Source: Oxalobacteraceae bacterium OTU3CINTB1
GTDB taxonomy: Bacteria; Pseudomonadota; Gammaproteobacteria; Burkholderiales; Burkholderiaceae_D
DNA length: 64,000 nt
Direction: 5' to 3'
Assembly (NCBI GenBank): GCA_024123955.1
Contig: CP099652.1
Span: 4,712,001 to 4,776,000, forward strand
The translations under genes and the position numbers were made by a program. Under the pieces are notes generated by a model. That model saw only the letters and a program-made list of their open reading frames with translations. It did not search any database and had not been told where the DNA came from. Below, in pieces: positions 15,642 through 24,174 of the stretch (positions within the stretch are counted from its first letter, which is position 1; every line of letters begins with the position of its first letter).

Positions 15642-17789
15642 ATGCCGTTACACCGAATCGCCAGCAGCTTGCTGCTGATCACCGCCGCCGGCGCCAGCGC
15701 CGTCAATAGTCCCGAGCCGCTGCAAGTGCAGGTCACGGGCGCCCGCGCCGACCAGCGCCAGCGCGAAACCACCACCGCCATCGTCATCCAGCATGAGGAA
15801 CTGGTGCGCCAGGGCGACCAGTCCCTGTCCGACGCGCTCAAGCGGCTGCCCGGCATCAGCATCTCCGGCACACCAGGCCAGGGCGGCGCGATCAGCATGC
15901 GCGGCCTGGGCAACGGCTACACACAGATCATGCTCAACGGAGAGCCGGTGGCGGCCGGATTCTCGCTCGATTCCATCGCGCCGGAGATGATCGAGCGGAT
16001 AGAGATCATGCGCAGCGCAACGGCCGAATTCAGCAACCAGGCGGTGGCCGGCGCCATCAACGTCATTCTGAAAAAGGCGGTCAAGCGCGGCCAGCGTTCG
16101 CTCAGCGCCAGCGTCGCCCGCCAGGGCGGCGAGACCACGCCAACGCTGACGGCGCAGCTCTCCGACCAGGACAAAGGCTATTCATACAGCCTGGCGGCGA
16201 CGATGCAGCGCAAGCACACGGACAAGCCTTTTACCGATTTTGAAGACCAGCGTGACCTGAATGGCGCCCTGCTCGTGCTGCGGCGCACGCCGCAAACCGA
16301 TTCCGGCCGCACGGACTCGCTGACCTTGACGCCACGCCTGAACTGGACGCTGGCAAGTGGCGACACGGTGAGCTGGCAAAGCTTCGCCAATCTGCGCCGG
16401 GTCGACAATCGCAACCGCGCCGACGAGACGGCGCTGGTCGGCGGCAACAGCGAGTATCCGCGCAACTTCGCCGACTTCGTGGCGGACTTCGTCATGCTGC
16501 GCAGCGATGTCAATTGGACCCACCTGATGTCCAACGGCGCCAAACTGGAGACGAAACTGGGTGTGAACAGCAACCGTCGCAGCGGCACCTTCGACTTCTA
16601 CGGCATGGATAACCAGGGCAATCCCAAGGCGCGGCACTTCGTCGATTCCGGGCCGTCGGAAACCAGCGTGACAGCCAGCGGCACGTATCGCCATCCGGTC
16701 GGCGAGCGCCACGCGCTGGCACTGGGCTGGGATGTCAGCCGCGCCGTGCGCGACGAGGACCGCAACGAAAGGACCTTCGATGCCGGCGGCGCGCAGACCG
16801 GCGCCAACAACGCCGACTACCGCGCCAACGTCAACCGCCTGGCCTTCTTCATACAGGACGAATGGGAGGCGACCAGGAACTACTCGCTGTATCTGGGCTT
16901 GCGCCACGAGCGGCTGGAGACCGCCAGCCGCGCCGACGCGGCCAACGCGCCCGATGCGCTGGACTCGCGCTCGGCGGTCTGGAGTCCGTCGCTGCAAACC
17001 CGTTACGCGCTGCCGAACAAGGACGTGCTGCGCCTGGCCGTCAGCCGCACCTACAAGGCGCCGCCGCTGGCCAAGCTGGTGCCGCGCCGCTACACCAACG
17101 ACAACAACAATAATCCCACCAACCCCGATGAACAGGGTAATCCGAATCTGCGCCCGGAACTGGCGTGGGGGCTGGACGCGGCCTACGAACACTATCTGGG
17201 CGACGGTGCGCTGGTCAGCGTCAGCACTTATCTGCGGCGGATACGCGACGTCACGATCACGCGCCTGTTCGAGCAGGATGGCGAATGGGTCGAGGCGCCG
17301 TTCAACAACGGCAATGCCAGCGTGCGTGGCGTGGAGCTGGAGGCCAAGCTGCCGCTGCGCCGCCTTGTACGGGGCGCGCCGGCGATCGACCTGCGCGCCA
17401 ACCTGGCGCGCAACTGGTCGCGCGTCGACAATGTGCCGGGACCCGACAACCGGCTGGAGACGCAGACGCCGCTCACCGCCAACCTCGGCGCGGATTATCG
17501 CCCGGATGGCTCGGCGCTGACCTTCGGCGGCAATCTGAATTACCAGGCCGGCGGCGCGGTGCGGCAGGCGCGTCAGGTCCGGCTGGGCAGCAGCGCCAAG
17601 CGGGAGCTGGATCTTTACGCGCTATGGAAAATCGACGCGAAGACGCAGTTGCGTATCGCCGGCAGCAACCTGCTGCGACAAACCGCGACCGAGTGGCACG
17701 ATTACGCCGACGCCGAAGGCATGCGGCACCGGGTGACGGTCACGCCCAGCAGCGCCACGCTGCGCGTGATGCTGGAATATCAACTGTAG
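15642..17789 (+). CDS. TonB-dependent outer membrane receptor
   Basis: A 715-residue protein. It has a signal peptide (SSLLLITAAGASA), then a plug domain (about 35-150: LSDALKRLPGISISGTPGQG, MIERIEIMRSATAEFSNQAV, AGAINVILKK) and a long beta-barrel ending LRVMLEYQL. Such receptors import siderophores, cobalamin, metals or sugars at TonB expense. The ATG at 15642 has an AAGGGG ribosome site; a longer frame from 15567 overlaps the palindromic operator and is unlikely. The substrate cannot be told; the plug is of the CirA/FepA-like type. No transport partners are adjacent. Confidence 0.88.
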   Translation: MPLHRIASSLLLITAAGASAVNSPEPLQVQVTGARADQRQRETTTAIVIQHEELVRQGDQSLSDALKRLPGISISGTPGQGGAISMRGLGNGYTQIMLNGEPVAAGFSLDSIAPEMIERIEIMRSATAEFSNQAVAGAINVILKKAVKRGQRSLSASVARQGGETTPTLTAQLSDQDKGYSYSLAATMQRKHTDKPFTDFEDQRDLNGALLVLRRTPQTDSGRTDSLTLTPRLNWTLASGDTVSWQSFANLRRVDNRNRADETALVGGNSEYPRNFADFVADFVMLRSDVNWTHLMSNGAKLETKLGVNSNRRSGTFDFYGMDNQGNPKARHFVDSGPSETSVTASGTYRHPVGERHALALGWDVSRAVRDEDRNERTFDAGGAQTGANNADYRANVNRLAFFIQDEWEATRNYSLYLGLRHERLETASRADAANAPDALDSRSAVWSPSLQTRYALPNKDVLRLAVSRTYKAPPLAKLVPRRYTNDNNNNPTNPDEQGNPNLRPELAWGLDAAYEHYLGDGALVSVSTYLRRIRDVTITRLFEQDGEWVEAPFNNGNASVRGVELEAKLPLRRLVRGAPAIDLRANLARNWSRVDNVPGPDNRLETQTPLTANLGADYRPDGSALTFGGNLNYQAGGAVRQARQVRLGSSAKRELDLYALWKIDAKTQLRIAGSNLLRQTATEWHDYADAEGMRHRVTVTPSSATLRVMLEYQL

Positions 17790-17879
17790 GATCAAGTGTG
17801 GCAAGGGCGGTGATTCAAATGTGGGACAAGCGTCGGTCCGGCGCTTGATTGAAGGCTGTGCTGTGGTAAGGTTTCATCC

Positions 17880-19001
17880 ATGACGCACGCACAAATCGAA
17901 CCTGTACAAAAAGTCTATAAACCGTATAAACGATGCATGGTGATGGGGGGTGGCGGCTTCCGGTTTGGCATCTACATCGGCATGTACGCGGCGCTGCGGC
18001 AAGCCGGCAAGGCGCCGGACATCCTGCTGGCCAGTTGCGGTGGCGCCATCGCCGCGACCATCATCCACAACCTGCCCGACCCGGGCGGGCAGCGCGCGTG
18101 GCTGGCCTCGCGCGCTATGTACGAGTTCTGGTGCGGCCTGAAATCGACCCGCCACGCGGCGCTGATCGGCACCCTGGCGCGCGCCGCCAAACGCAGGCTG
18201 TCGCCGGCGAGCGTGCCCGTCATCCCCGACCTGTTCGGCGACTACCTGTTCGACATTCCGCCGCAGCTGCCCTTCCCGGCCGCCAGCGGCGCGCCGGAAG
18301 TCGATGTCGCCATCATCGGCGGCAAGCTGCTGTTCGATCCTTCGGAAGTGGGCCAGCCGCGCGGCGAGCGCAAGCTGTTCGCGGAAACCGTGTTTTGCGG
18401 CGAGCGTGCCGCGACCGCGCTGCGCGGCATGTCCTCGCCCCTGGCCGACGCGCGATGGGGGCGGCACGCGGTGTCCGCCGATCTGCTGATCGACGGCGGC
18501 GTACCGATCGCCGAGGCGGCGCGCATCTCGATCGCCGACATGATCTACTTCCGCTGCCGCCAGTATGGCGGCGACGAATACATCGGCGGCGTGCTGGATC
18601 TGTTCCCGGTCGAAATCGCGCGACGGCTCGGCGACGAGGTGATCATGGAGTTCAAGGAGGCGTTCGACCAGGTGTTCTCGATACCGGCCTGGCGCGCGGT
18701 GCTGGGATTGAACGGCAACGCGCGCCTGCGGTATGCCAACACGTATCTGGCGGACCTGCGCATCGACTCGTCGGATGTGTCGCGGGTGCTGGCCAAGCAG
18801 CAGTTGCAGCAAAAGCTGCACTGGCGCCGCAACCGCATCGAGCTGGCGATGCCGTCGACGTACGACACTTTTGTGCAGCACATGAACGACCAGTGGCAGT
18901 ATGGCTATGACCGGGCGACGGAGGCGCTGGCGCATCCGGCCGGACAGCATCCGCCGGTGCGCCGCGCAACCAGGTACAGCAAGCGGTTGCGCGAGGTGTA
19001 A
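17880..19001 (+). CDS. Patatin-like protein with Cys in place of the catalytic Ser
   Basis: A 373-residue protein with a patatin fold signature: oxyanion-hole glycines (MVMGGGGFRFG), then DILLASCGGAIAA aligned to the usual DxxxGTSAGA, and the Asp of the dyad as LLIDGGVP (Asp205). The nucleophile serine is replaced by Cys53, and the preceding glycine is Ala, so normal phospholipase activity is doubtful. Either a thiol-dependent acyl hydrolase or a catalytically dead homologue is possible. There is no signal peptide, so it is cytosolic. It lies 90 bases after the TonB receptor on the same strand. Confidence 0.72.
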   Translation: MTHAQIEPVQKVYKPYKRCMVMGGGGFRFGIYIGMYAALRQAGKAPDILLASCGGAIAATIIHNLPDPGGQRAWLASRAMYEFWCGLKSTRHAALIGTLARAAKRRLSPASVPVIPDLFGDYLFDIPPQLPFPAASGAPEVDVAIIGGKLLFDPSEVGQPRGERKLFAETVFCGERAATALRGMSSPLADARWGRHAVSADLLIDGGVPIAEAARISIADMIYFRCRQYGGDEYIGGVLDLFPVEIARRLGDEVIMEFKEAFDQVFSIPAWRAVLGLNGNARLRYANTYLADLRIDSSDVSRVLAKQQLQQKLHWRRNRIELAMPSTYDTFVQHMNDQWQYGYDRATEALAHPAGQHPPVRRATRYSKRLREV

Positions 19002-19032
19002 GCTGTTGGGCGGCCCAACGGGGACGCGGCCG

Positions 19033-19392
19033 CTAGCGGCACAGTTCGCGCCACGACTCCTCGAACTCGGCCGGGGCGACATCCTGCGCCAGCAAGGTCA
19101 GTCCGCGGGCGACCGAGATGTAGCGCTGGAACCCGATGTAGGCGCCGAAGGCATCCTTGGCGTTGACTTCGCCGCAGGGCGCGCCGCCCTTGCCGATGAA
19201 CTGGTTGCGAAATTGCGCCGAACCAGGGTCGCGGATCTTTTCCTTCACATATTTCTCGCCCAAACTGGTCTGTGTCAGAACCTCTTCCTGCTGCTTCTGC
19301 GCCTGGCTTTTGCCGCAGGCGGTCACACAAGCCAGCAGCGCCAAGGCCACCGACAGCACCGCACCCCGGCGAAGGGTGTTTGCTAAAGTCAT
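19033..19392 (-). CDS. Putative small lipoprotein
   Basis: A 119-residue protein with a lipoprotein signal peptide: basic N-region, hydrophobic LSVALALLACVTACG, lipobox VTAC with Cys26 as the likely lipidation site. The mature part contains DPGSAQFRNQFI and CGEVNAKDAFGAYIGFQRYI, a pattern I have seen in short uncharacterised periplasmic proteins, plus two further cysteines that could form a disulfide. It is convergent with the patatin-like gene and divergent from the asparaginase. Confidence 0.68.
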   Translation of the reverse strand: MTLANTLRRGAVLSVALALLACVTACGKSQAQKQQEEVLTQTSLGEKYVKEKIRDPGSAQFRNQFIGKGGAPCGEVNAKDAFGAYIGFQRYISVARGLTLLAQDVAPAEFEESWRELCR

Positions 19393-19530
19393 AATGTTTT
19401 CTCTTTTGTAATTCCCTCAATCACCTCTAATATAGCAGGTCTGTCAACCGTAACGCCGCAACACCTTGCATTGTTGACAGACTGTGTATTTGTTACTATC
19501 CCAAGCTTTACAGTTTGATCAGGAGATCGC

Positions 19531-20613
19531 ATGTTACATAACCATAATATTACTAACCGTGTTTACCAAGTTTTACTGGCCTGTACTTTGTTGCTTGGTA
19601 GCTATGCGGAGGCAGCGGACAAACTGGCCAATGTGACCATACTCGCCACCGGCGGCACCATCGCCGGCAGCGGCGCCAGCAGCACCACCACGGTCGGCTA
19701 CACCGCCGCCACCGTCGGCGTCGATACCCTGATCAAGGCGGTGCCGGAACTGTCCAAGGTCGCCCAGGTCAAGGGCGAGCAGGTGTTCCAGATCGCCAGC
19801 GAAAACATGACCAACGAACATTGGCTGACCCTGGCCAAGCGCGTCAACGTGCTGCTGGCGCAGTCGGACGTGGACGGCATCGTCATCACCCACGGCACCG
19901 ATACCCTGGAAGAAACCGCTTACTTCCTCGACCTGGTCGTGAAAAGTAAGAAGCCGGTCGTGCTGGTCGGCGCCATGCGCCCGGGCACCGCGCTGTCGGC
20001 CGACGGCCCGATCAACCTGTACAACGCCGTATTGCTGGCCGCCAGTCCCGACGCTGCCGGCAAAGGCGTGCTGGTGGCCATGGCCGACCAGATCCACAGC
20101 GCGCGCGACGTGAGCAAGACCAACACCTCGACCCCGGACAGCTTCAAGACCACCGAACTGGGCCTGCTGGGCTACATCCAGGGCAACAAGCCTTACTTCT
20201 ATCGCGCCTCGACCCGCAAGCACACCGCTGACACCGAGTTCGACATCAGCAAACTGGACAAACTGCCGCAAGTGGACATCGTCTACGGCTACGCCAACGT
20301 CGGCCCGGTCGCGCTGAACGCGCTGGTCGCCGCCGGCGCCAAGGGCATCATCCACGCCGGCGTCGGCGACGGCAGCCTGGCCGCCTCGGTCAAGACGGCG
20401 CTGATCGCCGCCCGCAAACAGGGCGTGATGATCGTGCGTGGCAGCCGCGTCGGCCAGGGCATCCTGGCGCGCAACGGCGAGGCCAACGACGACGAGCTGG
20501 ACTTCGTTGCCGCCGACACGCTCAATCCGCAAAAAGCGCGCATCCTGCTGATGCTGGCATTGACCAAAACCAATGACAGCAAGGCCGTGCAAAAGATGTT
20601 CTACACGTATTAA
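19531..20613 (+). CDS. ansB: Periplasmic type II L-asparaginase
   Basis: A 360-residue protein with a signal peptide ending near AEAAD. The two catalytic motifs are present: ILATGGTIAGSG (Thr43 nucleophile) and ITHGTDTLEETA (Thr123, Asp124). The ending VQKMFYTY matches type II enzymes, which end in QxxFxxY. It hydrolyses asparagine to aspartate and ammonia in the periplasm. A CAGGAG ribosome site precedes the ATG. Confidence 0.94.
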   Translation: MLHNHNITNRVYQVLLACTLLLGSYAEAADKLANVTILATGGTIAGSGASSTTTVGYTAATVGVDTLIKAVPELSKVAQVKGEQVFQIASENMTNEHWLTLAKRVNVLLAQSDVDGIVITHGTDTLEETAYFLDLVVKSKKPVVLVGAMRPGTALSADGPINLYNAVLLAASPDAAGKGVLVAMADQIHSARDVSKTNTSTPDSFKTTELGLLGYIQGNKPYFYRASTRKHTADTEFDISKLDKLPQVDIVYGYANVGPVALNALVAAGAKGIIHAGVGDGSLAASVKTALIAARKQGVMIVRGSRVGQGILARNGEANDDELDFVAADTLNPQKARILLMLALTKTNDSKAVQKMFYTY

Positions 20614-20619
20614 TGTGCC

Positions 20620-21243
20620 TTACGGATAGTCTGGCCGCCGCATGCGGAACAGGCTGTCCGGTCCTATCTCGAAGTAATCGGCCGGGCCGCCGCCGCGCAA
20701 GATCGTGCGCGAGCCCGCCGTGTCATAGATGCCGTCGCGCAGCAGTTCGTTGGCGATGTGCACGCCCACCACCTCCCCCATGATCAGCCAGCCATTGGTC
20801 GGCTCGCCCGACGCGCTTTGCAGGCGGATGATCTGCGTGCATTGGCATTCGAACGCGACCGGACTTTCCGCCACGCGCGGCACCCCGACGATGCGCGACG
20901 GCGCCGGCGTCAGTCCCGCCAGCACGAACTCGTCCACTTCCGGCGGCGCCGGCGCGCAGCTGGCGTTCATCGCCTCGGCCAGCGGGCGCGTCGCCAGATT
21001 CCACACGAACTCGCCGGTCTGCTCGATATTGCGCAGCGTGTCCTTGCGTCCCTGGCTGGAAAAGCCGATCAGCGGCGGCGTGTAATTGAAGGCGTTGAAA
21101 AAACTGTAGGGCGCCAGGTTGAGGTTGCCCTGTTCGCCGCGCGAGGAAATCCAGCCGATCGGACGCGGTCCGACGATGGCATTGAAGGGGTCGTGCGGCA
21201 GGCCGTGGCCCTGTGATGGCTGATAAAAGTAGCGGTCGGTCAT
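20620..21243 (-). CDS. Flavin reductase-like FMN-binding protein
   Basis: A 207-residue protein of the flavin reductase-like/split-barrel FMN-binding family. PHDPFNAIVGPRPIGWISSR at the N-terminus is followed by NLAPYSFFNAFNYTPPLIGF and EFVWNLATRPLAEAMNASCA, the FMN-contact segments. It likely reduces flavin with NAD(P)H or acts as an FMN-dependent oxidoreductase; the substrate is unknown. The start at 21243 gives the usual N-terminus; the frame upstream is not supported. It is convergent with the asparaginase. Confidence 0.85.
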   Translation of the reverse strand: MTDRYFYQPSQGHGLPHDPFNAIVGPRPIGWISSRGEQGNLNLAPYSFFNAFNYTPPLIGFSSQGRKDTLRNIEQTGEFVWNLATRPLAEAMNASCAPAPPEVDEFVLAGLTPAPSRIVGVPRVAESPVAFECQCTQIIRLQSASGEPTNGWLIMGEVVGVHIANELLRDGIYDTAGSRTILRGGGPADYFEIGPDSLFRMRRPDYP

Positions 21244-21358
21244 ATGGTTCCGGTGAGTGCGGCGCGCCACGGCGCCATGGCCGGATTTTCGCACAGGGAG
21301 GTGAATTGTGCTCTCAAGCGGACTCGTCCGGCCTACGGATGACGCGGCCGCGCTTGCG

Positions 21359-22216
21359 TCAACGCTTCAGGCGCGCCAGCAGCTGGTCCGCCACGGCCGA
21401 CGCCGAGGCTGGATTCTGGCCGGTGATCAGCTCCCGGTCCACCACCACTTTGCTTTGCCAGTTCGCGGCGCTACTGTAGACGCCGCCCGCGCGCTGCAAG
21501 GCCGTCTGCGGCAGGAATTTCATTGTGCCACCGTTCAACATGCCCTTGGCCGCCGCTTCCTCGCTATTGCTAATGACGGTCATCTGGTAGCCGGCATAAA
21601 TCCATGCCGGCGCCGCCCCCACGGAGGCGGCCGGCGAGATCAGCTTGCGGGTGAACTGCTCGGGCCGCTCCAACGCCGACAACAAGGCGATCGGGCCATG
21701 GCACACCAGCGCGGTCGGCTTGGCGCGCGCGTGGAAGTCGCGCAGCAAGCGTCCCAGCGCGGCGCTGTGCGGCAAATCCTGCATCGGCGCGTGGCCGCCG
21801 GGAACATAGAGCGCGTCATAGCGGGCGTAACCGCCCTGCTCCACCCGTGCCAGGCTGACCACCGGCGATTGCTCCGCCGACGTGATGCGCAACTTTTCCA
21901 GCAACGCCAGATGCTGTTGCATGCTGGCCTCGTCATTGTCGAAGTACATCTTATCGACCGAATGGCGGTCCAGCGACGGCGCCTTGCCCAGTGGCGTGGC
22001 GAAGGTGATCGTGTGGCCGGCGTCCAGCAGCTTCTTGACTGGTTGCATCAGTTCGTTGGCGTAGAAGCCGGTGTCGAAGGTCCGGTTGTCACGCAGTTCC
22101 AGCTGCGACGCGTCCGACAGGACGACCAGTACGTTGGCGGCGTCGGCGCCCAAGGCCGAGAAACCCAATGCGACGGTGGCGGCGGTGGCGAAGGCGTTGC
22201 GGATGGCATTTGTCAT
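21359..22216 (-). CDS. Exported DJ-1/PfpI (Hsp31-like) family protein
   Basis: A 285-residue protein with an N-terminal signal peptide (ending GADAA) and a class I glutamine-amidotransferase-like fold. The nucleophile elbow is ALVCHGP with Cys172 and His173, and Glu55 in FYANEL corresponds to the conserved acid of Hsp31-type enzymes. Relatives act as glyoxalase III/deglycase or chaperone. Export to the periplasm is less common for this family. It is divergent from a LysR gene with about 100 bases between, so it is probably that regulator's target. Confidence 0.82.
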   Translation of the reverse strand: MTNAIRNAFATAATVALGFSALGADAANVLVVLSDASQLELRDNRTFDTGFYANELMQPVKKLLDAGHTITFATPLGKAPSLDRHSVDKMYFDNDEASMQQHLALLEKLRITSAEQSPVVSLARVEQGGYARYDALYVPGGHAPMQDLPHSAALGRLLRDFHARAKPTALVCHGPIALLSALERPEQFTRKLISPAASVGAAPAWIYAGYQMTVISNSEEAAAKGMLNGGTMKFLPQTALQRAGGVYSSAANWQSKVVVDRELITGQNPASASAVADQLLARLKR

Positions 22217-22319
22217 GAAAGTACTCCTGTGAGGTGTTTTGCTATGGCGTTACTTTATTGATGACTGTAAAGTGTGTAAATAACCGAAAACTCAAATCAT
22301 TTGTTCTTGAAAGGTGGGA

Positions 22320-23213
22320 ATGGCGCGGCAATTCGATCATATGGGGGATGTGGAAGCGTTCGTGACCATCGTCGACAAGGGGACCATCAGCGCCGCGGCG
22401 GTGGCGCTGGGTACGACGCCCTCCGTGCTCAGCCGCGCCGTCGCCCGGCTCGAAGCACGGCTGGGCGTGCAACTCATGCGCCGCACGACGCGCCGCCTGA
22501 GCGTGACCGAGGCCGGCACCTTGTATCTGGAGCAGGCGCGCAGCGCGTTCGGACTGATCGCCGATGCCGAGCGCGCCATTCAGGGCCAGGGCGGCGAGCT
22601 GTCGGGCACGATACGCATCAGCGCGCCGACGACTTACGGCCACTATCGCCTGCCTCAATTGCTGCGGCCATTCATGGAGTTGCATCCGAAGGTCATGATC
22701 GAACTAAGCATTTCCAACCGCAATGTGGATCTGGTCGAAGAAGGCTACGACATGGCGATACGGCTGGGGGAATTGGCCGACAGCGGCCTGGCCGCCAAGC
22801 GCCTCGGCGAGGCCGGCATCTGCCTGGTCGCATCGCCAGACTATCTGCGGCGGGCGGGCACGCCGACGGGACTGGACGATCTGGCGCGCCACGCGTGCCT
22901 GCCGTTCACCATACCGAGCACGGGCCGGCTGTCGCCGTGGCTGCTGAGGGTGGACGGAAAGGATGTCGATTGGACGGCGCCCGCGCGCATGCGCGTGGCC
23001 GATGATGTGTTGGGGGTGGTGACCTTGGCGCAGCAAGGCTTGGGCATTTGCCAGACTTACCGCTTTGTCGCCGACGAACGGCTGCGGGCCGGCCAACTGG
23101 TCGAAGTGCTGCCGGCTTTAGGCGGCCGCAGCAAACCGTTTTCGCTGATTTATCCGCCGCATCGGCGCATGTCGGCCGCTTGCAGGGCGTTGATCGATAG
23201 CTTGCAGCCATAA
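22320..23213 (+). CDS. LysR-family transcriptional regulator
   Basis: A 297-residue protein. The HTH is at about 10-65 (VEAFVTIVDKGTISAAAVAL, SVLSRAVARLEARLGVQLM), and the substrate-binding domain runs from about 92 to the end. The ATG at 22320 follows AAAGGTGGGA; a GTG at 22314 is less likely. It is divergent from the DJ-1/PfpI gene. The inducer is unknown. Confidence 0.88.
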   Translation: MARQFDHMGDVEAFVTIVDKGTISAAAVALGTTPSVLSRAVARLEARLGVQLMRRTTRRLSVTEAGTLYLEQARSAFGLIADAERAIQGQGGELSGTIRISAPTTYGHYRLPQLLRPFMELHPKVMIELSISNRNVDLVEEGYDMAIRLGELADSGLAAKRLGEAGICLVASPDYLRRAGTPTGLDDLARHACLPFTIPSTGRLSPWLLRVDGKDVDWTAPARMRVADDVLGVVTLAQQGLGICQTYRFVADERLRAGQLVEVLPALGGRSKPFSLIYPPHRRMSAACRALIDSLQP

Positions 23214-23247
23214 AAAAACGCGTCCGAGTTCGTAGGCTCGGACGCGT
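23214..23247 (-). terminator. Intrinsic terminator of the FxDxF PEP-CTERM gene
   Basis: ACGCGTCCGAG (23218-23228) pairs perfectly with CTCGGACGCGT (23237-23247). Read on the minus strand, the 11-bp stem is followed by a run of seven T. It may also stop the convergent LysR transcript. Confidence 0.85.
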
Positions 23248-23267
23248 CGTGCAACACCTACCCTAGG

Positions 23268-23855
23268 TTAAGCTTTTTTGGCTTGCTTGCGGCGTGCGAC
23301 AAAGCCCAGCAGGCCCAGGCCGGCGGCCATCATGCCGTAGGTTGCTGGTTCCGGCACCGCCGACACGGCGATGGTCAGGTCGGAGCCGTAAGCGCCGCCG
23401 CCGGTGCCGGCAACCAGGCCGTCAACTTGAATGAAATAGCTGCCTGCCGACAGGCCGGTCGCGGTCAGTTCCCAACGGTCGGTCGGATGCGCGCCATTAC
23501 CGGTGAAGTTGCTGCCGACGTAGGTGTCCAGCACGGCGCTGGTCATCGGATCATATTTCACCAGGTTGAACGAGGTGATCTGCAGATCCTTGACGGTCTT
23601 CGACGACAGGTAGCTCGACGTCAGCGAGGTCGACGAGTCGAAATTGGAGTTCAGGGCAAACATGAATTTGTCGGTGAACGTGTTGGTACGGTCAGCGCTG
23701 CCGTAGGTGTTGCCGAAATGCGCGTTGAAGCCGCCGGCGCCATCGTTTTCCAGGTTGATGCTGACGGTTTGTCCCACGTTCGCAGCAAAAGCGGCCGAGC
23801 CGAACAGGCTGGCGCCTGCGATCATCGATGCCAACAAGATATTTTTGATTTTCAT
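23268..23855 (-). CDS. FxDxF-type PEP-CTERM exported protein
   Basis: A 195-residue protein with a signal peptide (LLASMIAGASLFGSAAFAA), a central FTDKFMF matching the FxDxF motif, and a complete PEP-CTERM end: VPEPATYGMMAAGLGLLGFV then the basic ARRKQAKK. Exosortase-processed proteins of this kind are common in exopolysaccharide-producing betaproteobacteria. The role is unknown; an extracellular matrix component is inferred. It has its own terminator. Confidence 0.88.
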   Translation of the reverse strand: MKIKNILLASMIAGASLFGSAAFAANVGQTVSINLENDGAGGFNAHFGNTYGSADRTNTFTDKFMFALNSNFDSSTSLTSSYLSSKTVKDLQITSFNLVKYDPMTSAVLDTYVGSNFTGNGAHPTDRWELTATGLSAGSYFIQVDGLVAGTGGGAYGSDLTIAVSAVPEPATYGMMAAGLGLLGFVARRKQAKKA

Positions 23856-24174
23856 TTTTATTTCCGCAATAGTGAATATTTGAGCAATTAGAGTTACCGA
23901 ACACCCTTATTCGGTGATGCGGAGAATATAGTTTTGTCTCAGCATCAACTGTGCGGTAACCAACACAAGTGTCGAAAAGTACAGATTATTGCTTTTATGG
24001 CATCAGAGACGGTTGTTAACAAATTCTGTGGATAAGGCTGTTAACAAGCCTCACCCCCGTCCGGCAAGTTGATGTTTTTAAAGAGAAATGTGCCGGTGCG
24101 CAAATTTGTCGCAGCCAAAGTTATCCACTGGCATTACACTAATGCATCTTTGCCTTTCAGATTACAAGGAATCC
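23856..24174. other. 319-base AT-rich intergenic region
   Basis: Divergent region between the PEP-CTERM gene and the CocE-type hydrolase. TGTTAACAA occurs twice (24014-24022, 24039-24047) flanking TGTGGATAA (24027-24035, a perfect DnaA-box match), and TTATCCACT lies at 24121-24129. No coding frame or tRNA was seen. The motifs could be regulatory or chance in AT-rich DNA. Confidence 0.4.

Noticed and set aside
24014..24129. Possible replication origin from DnaA-like boxes
   Set aside because: Only two good boxes, no dnaA/dnaN nearby, and no cluster of 13-mers.
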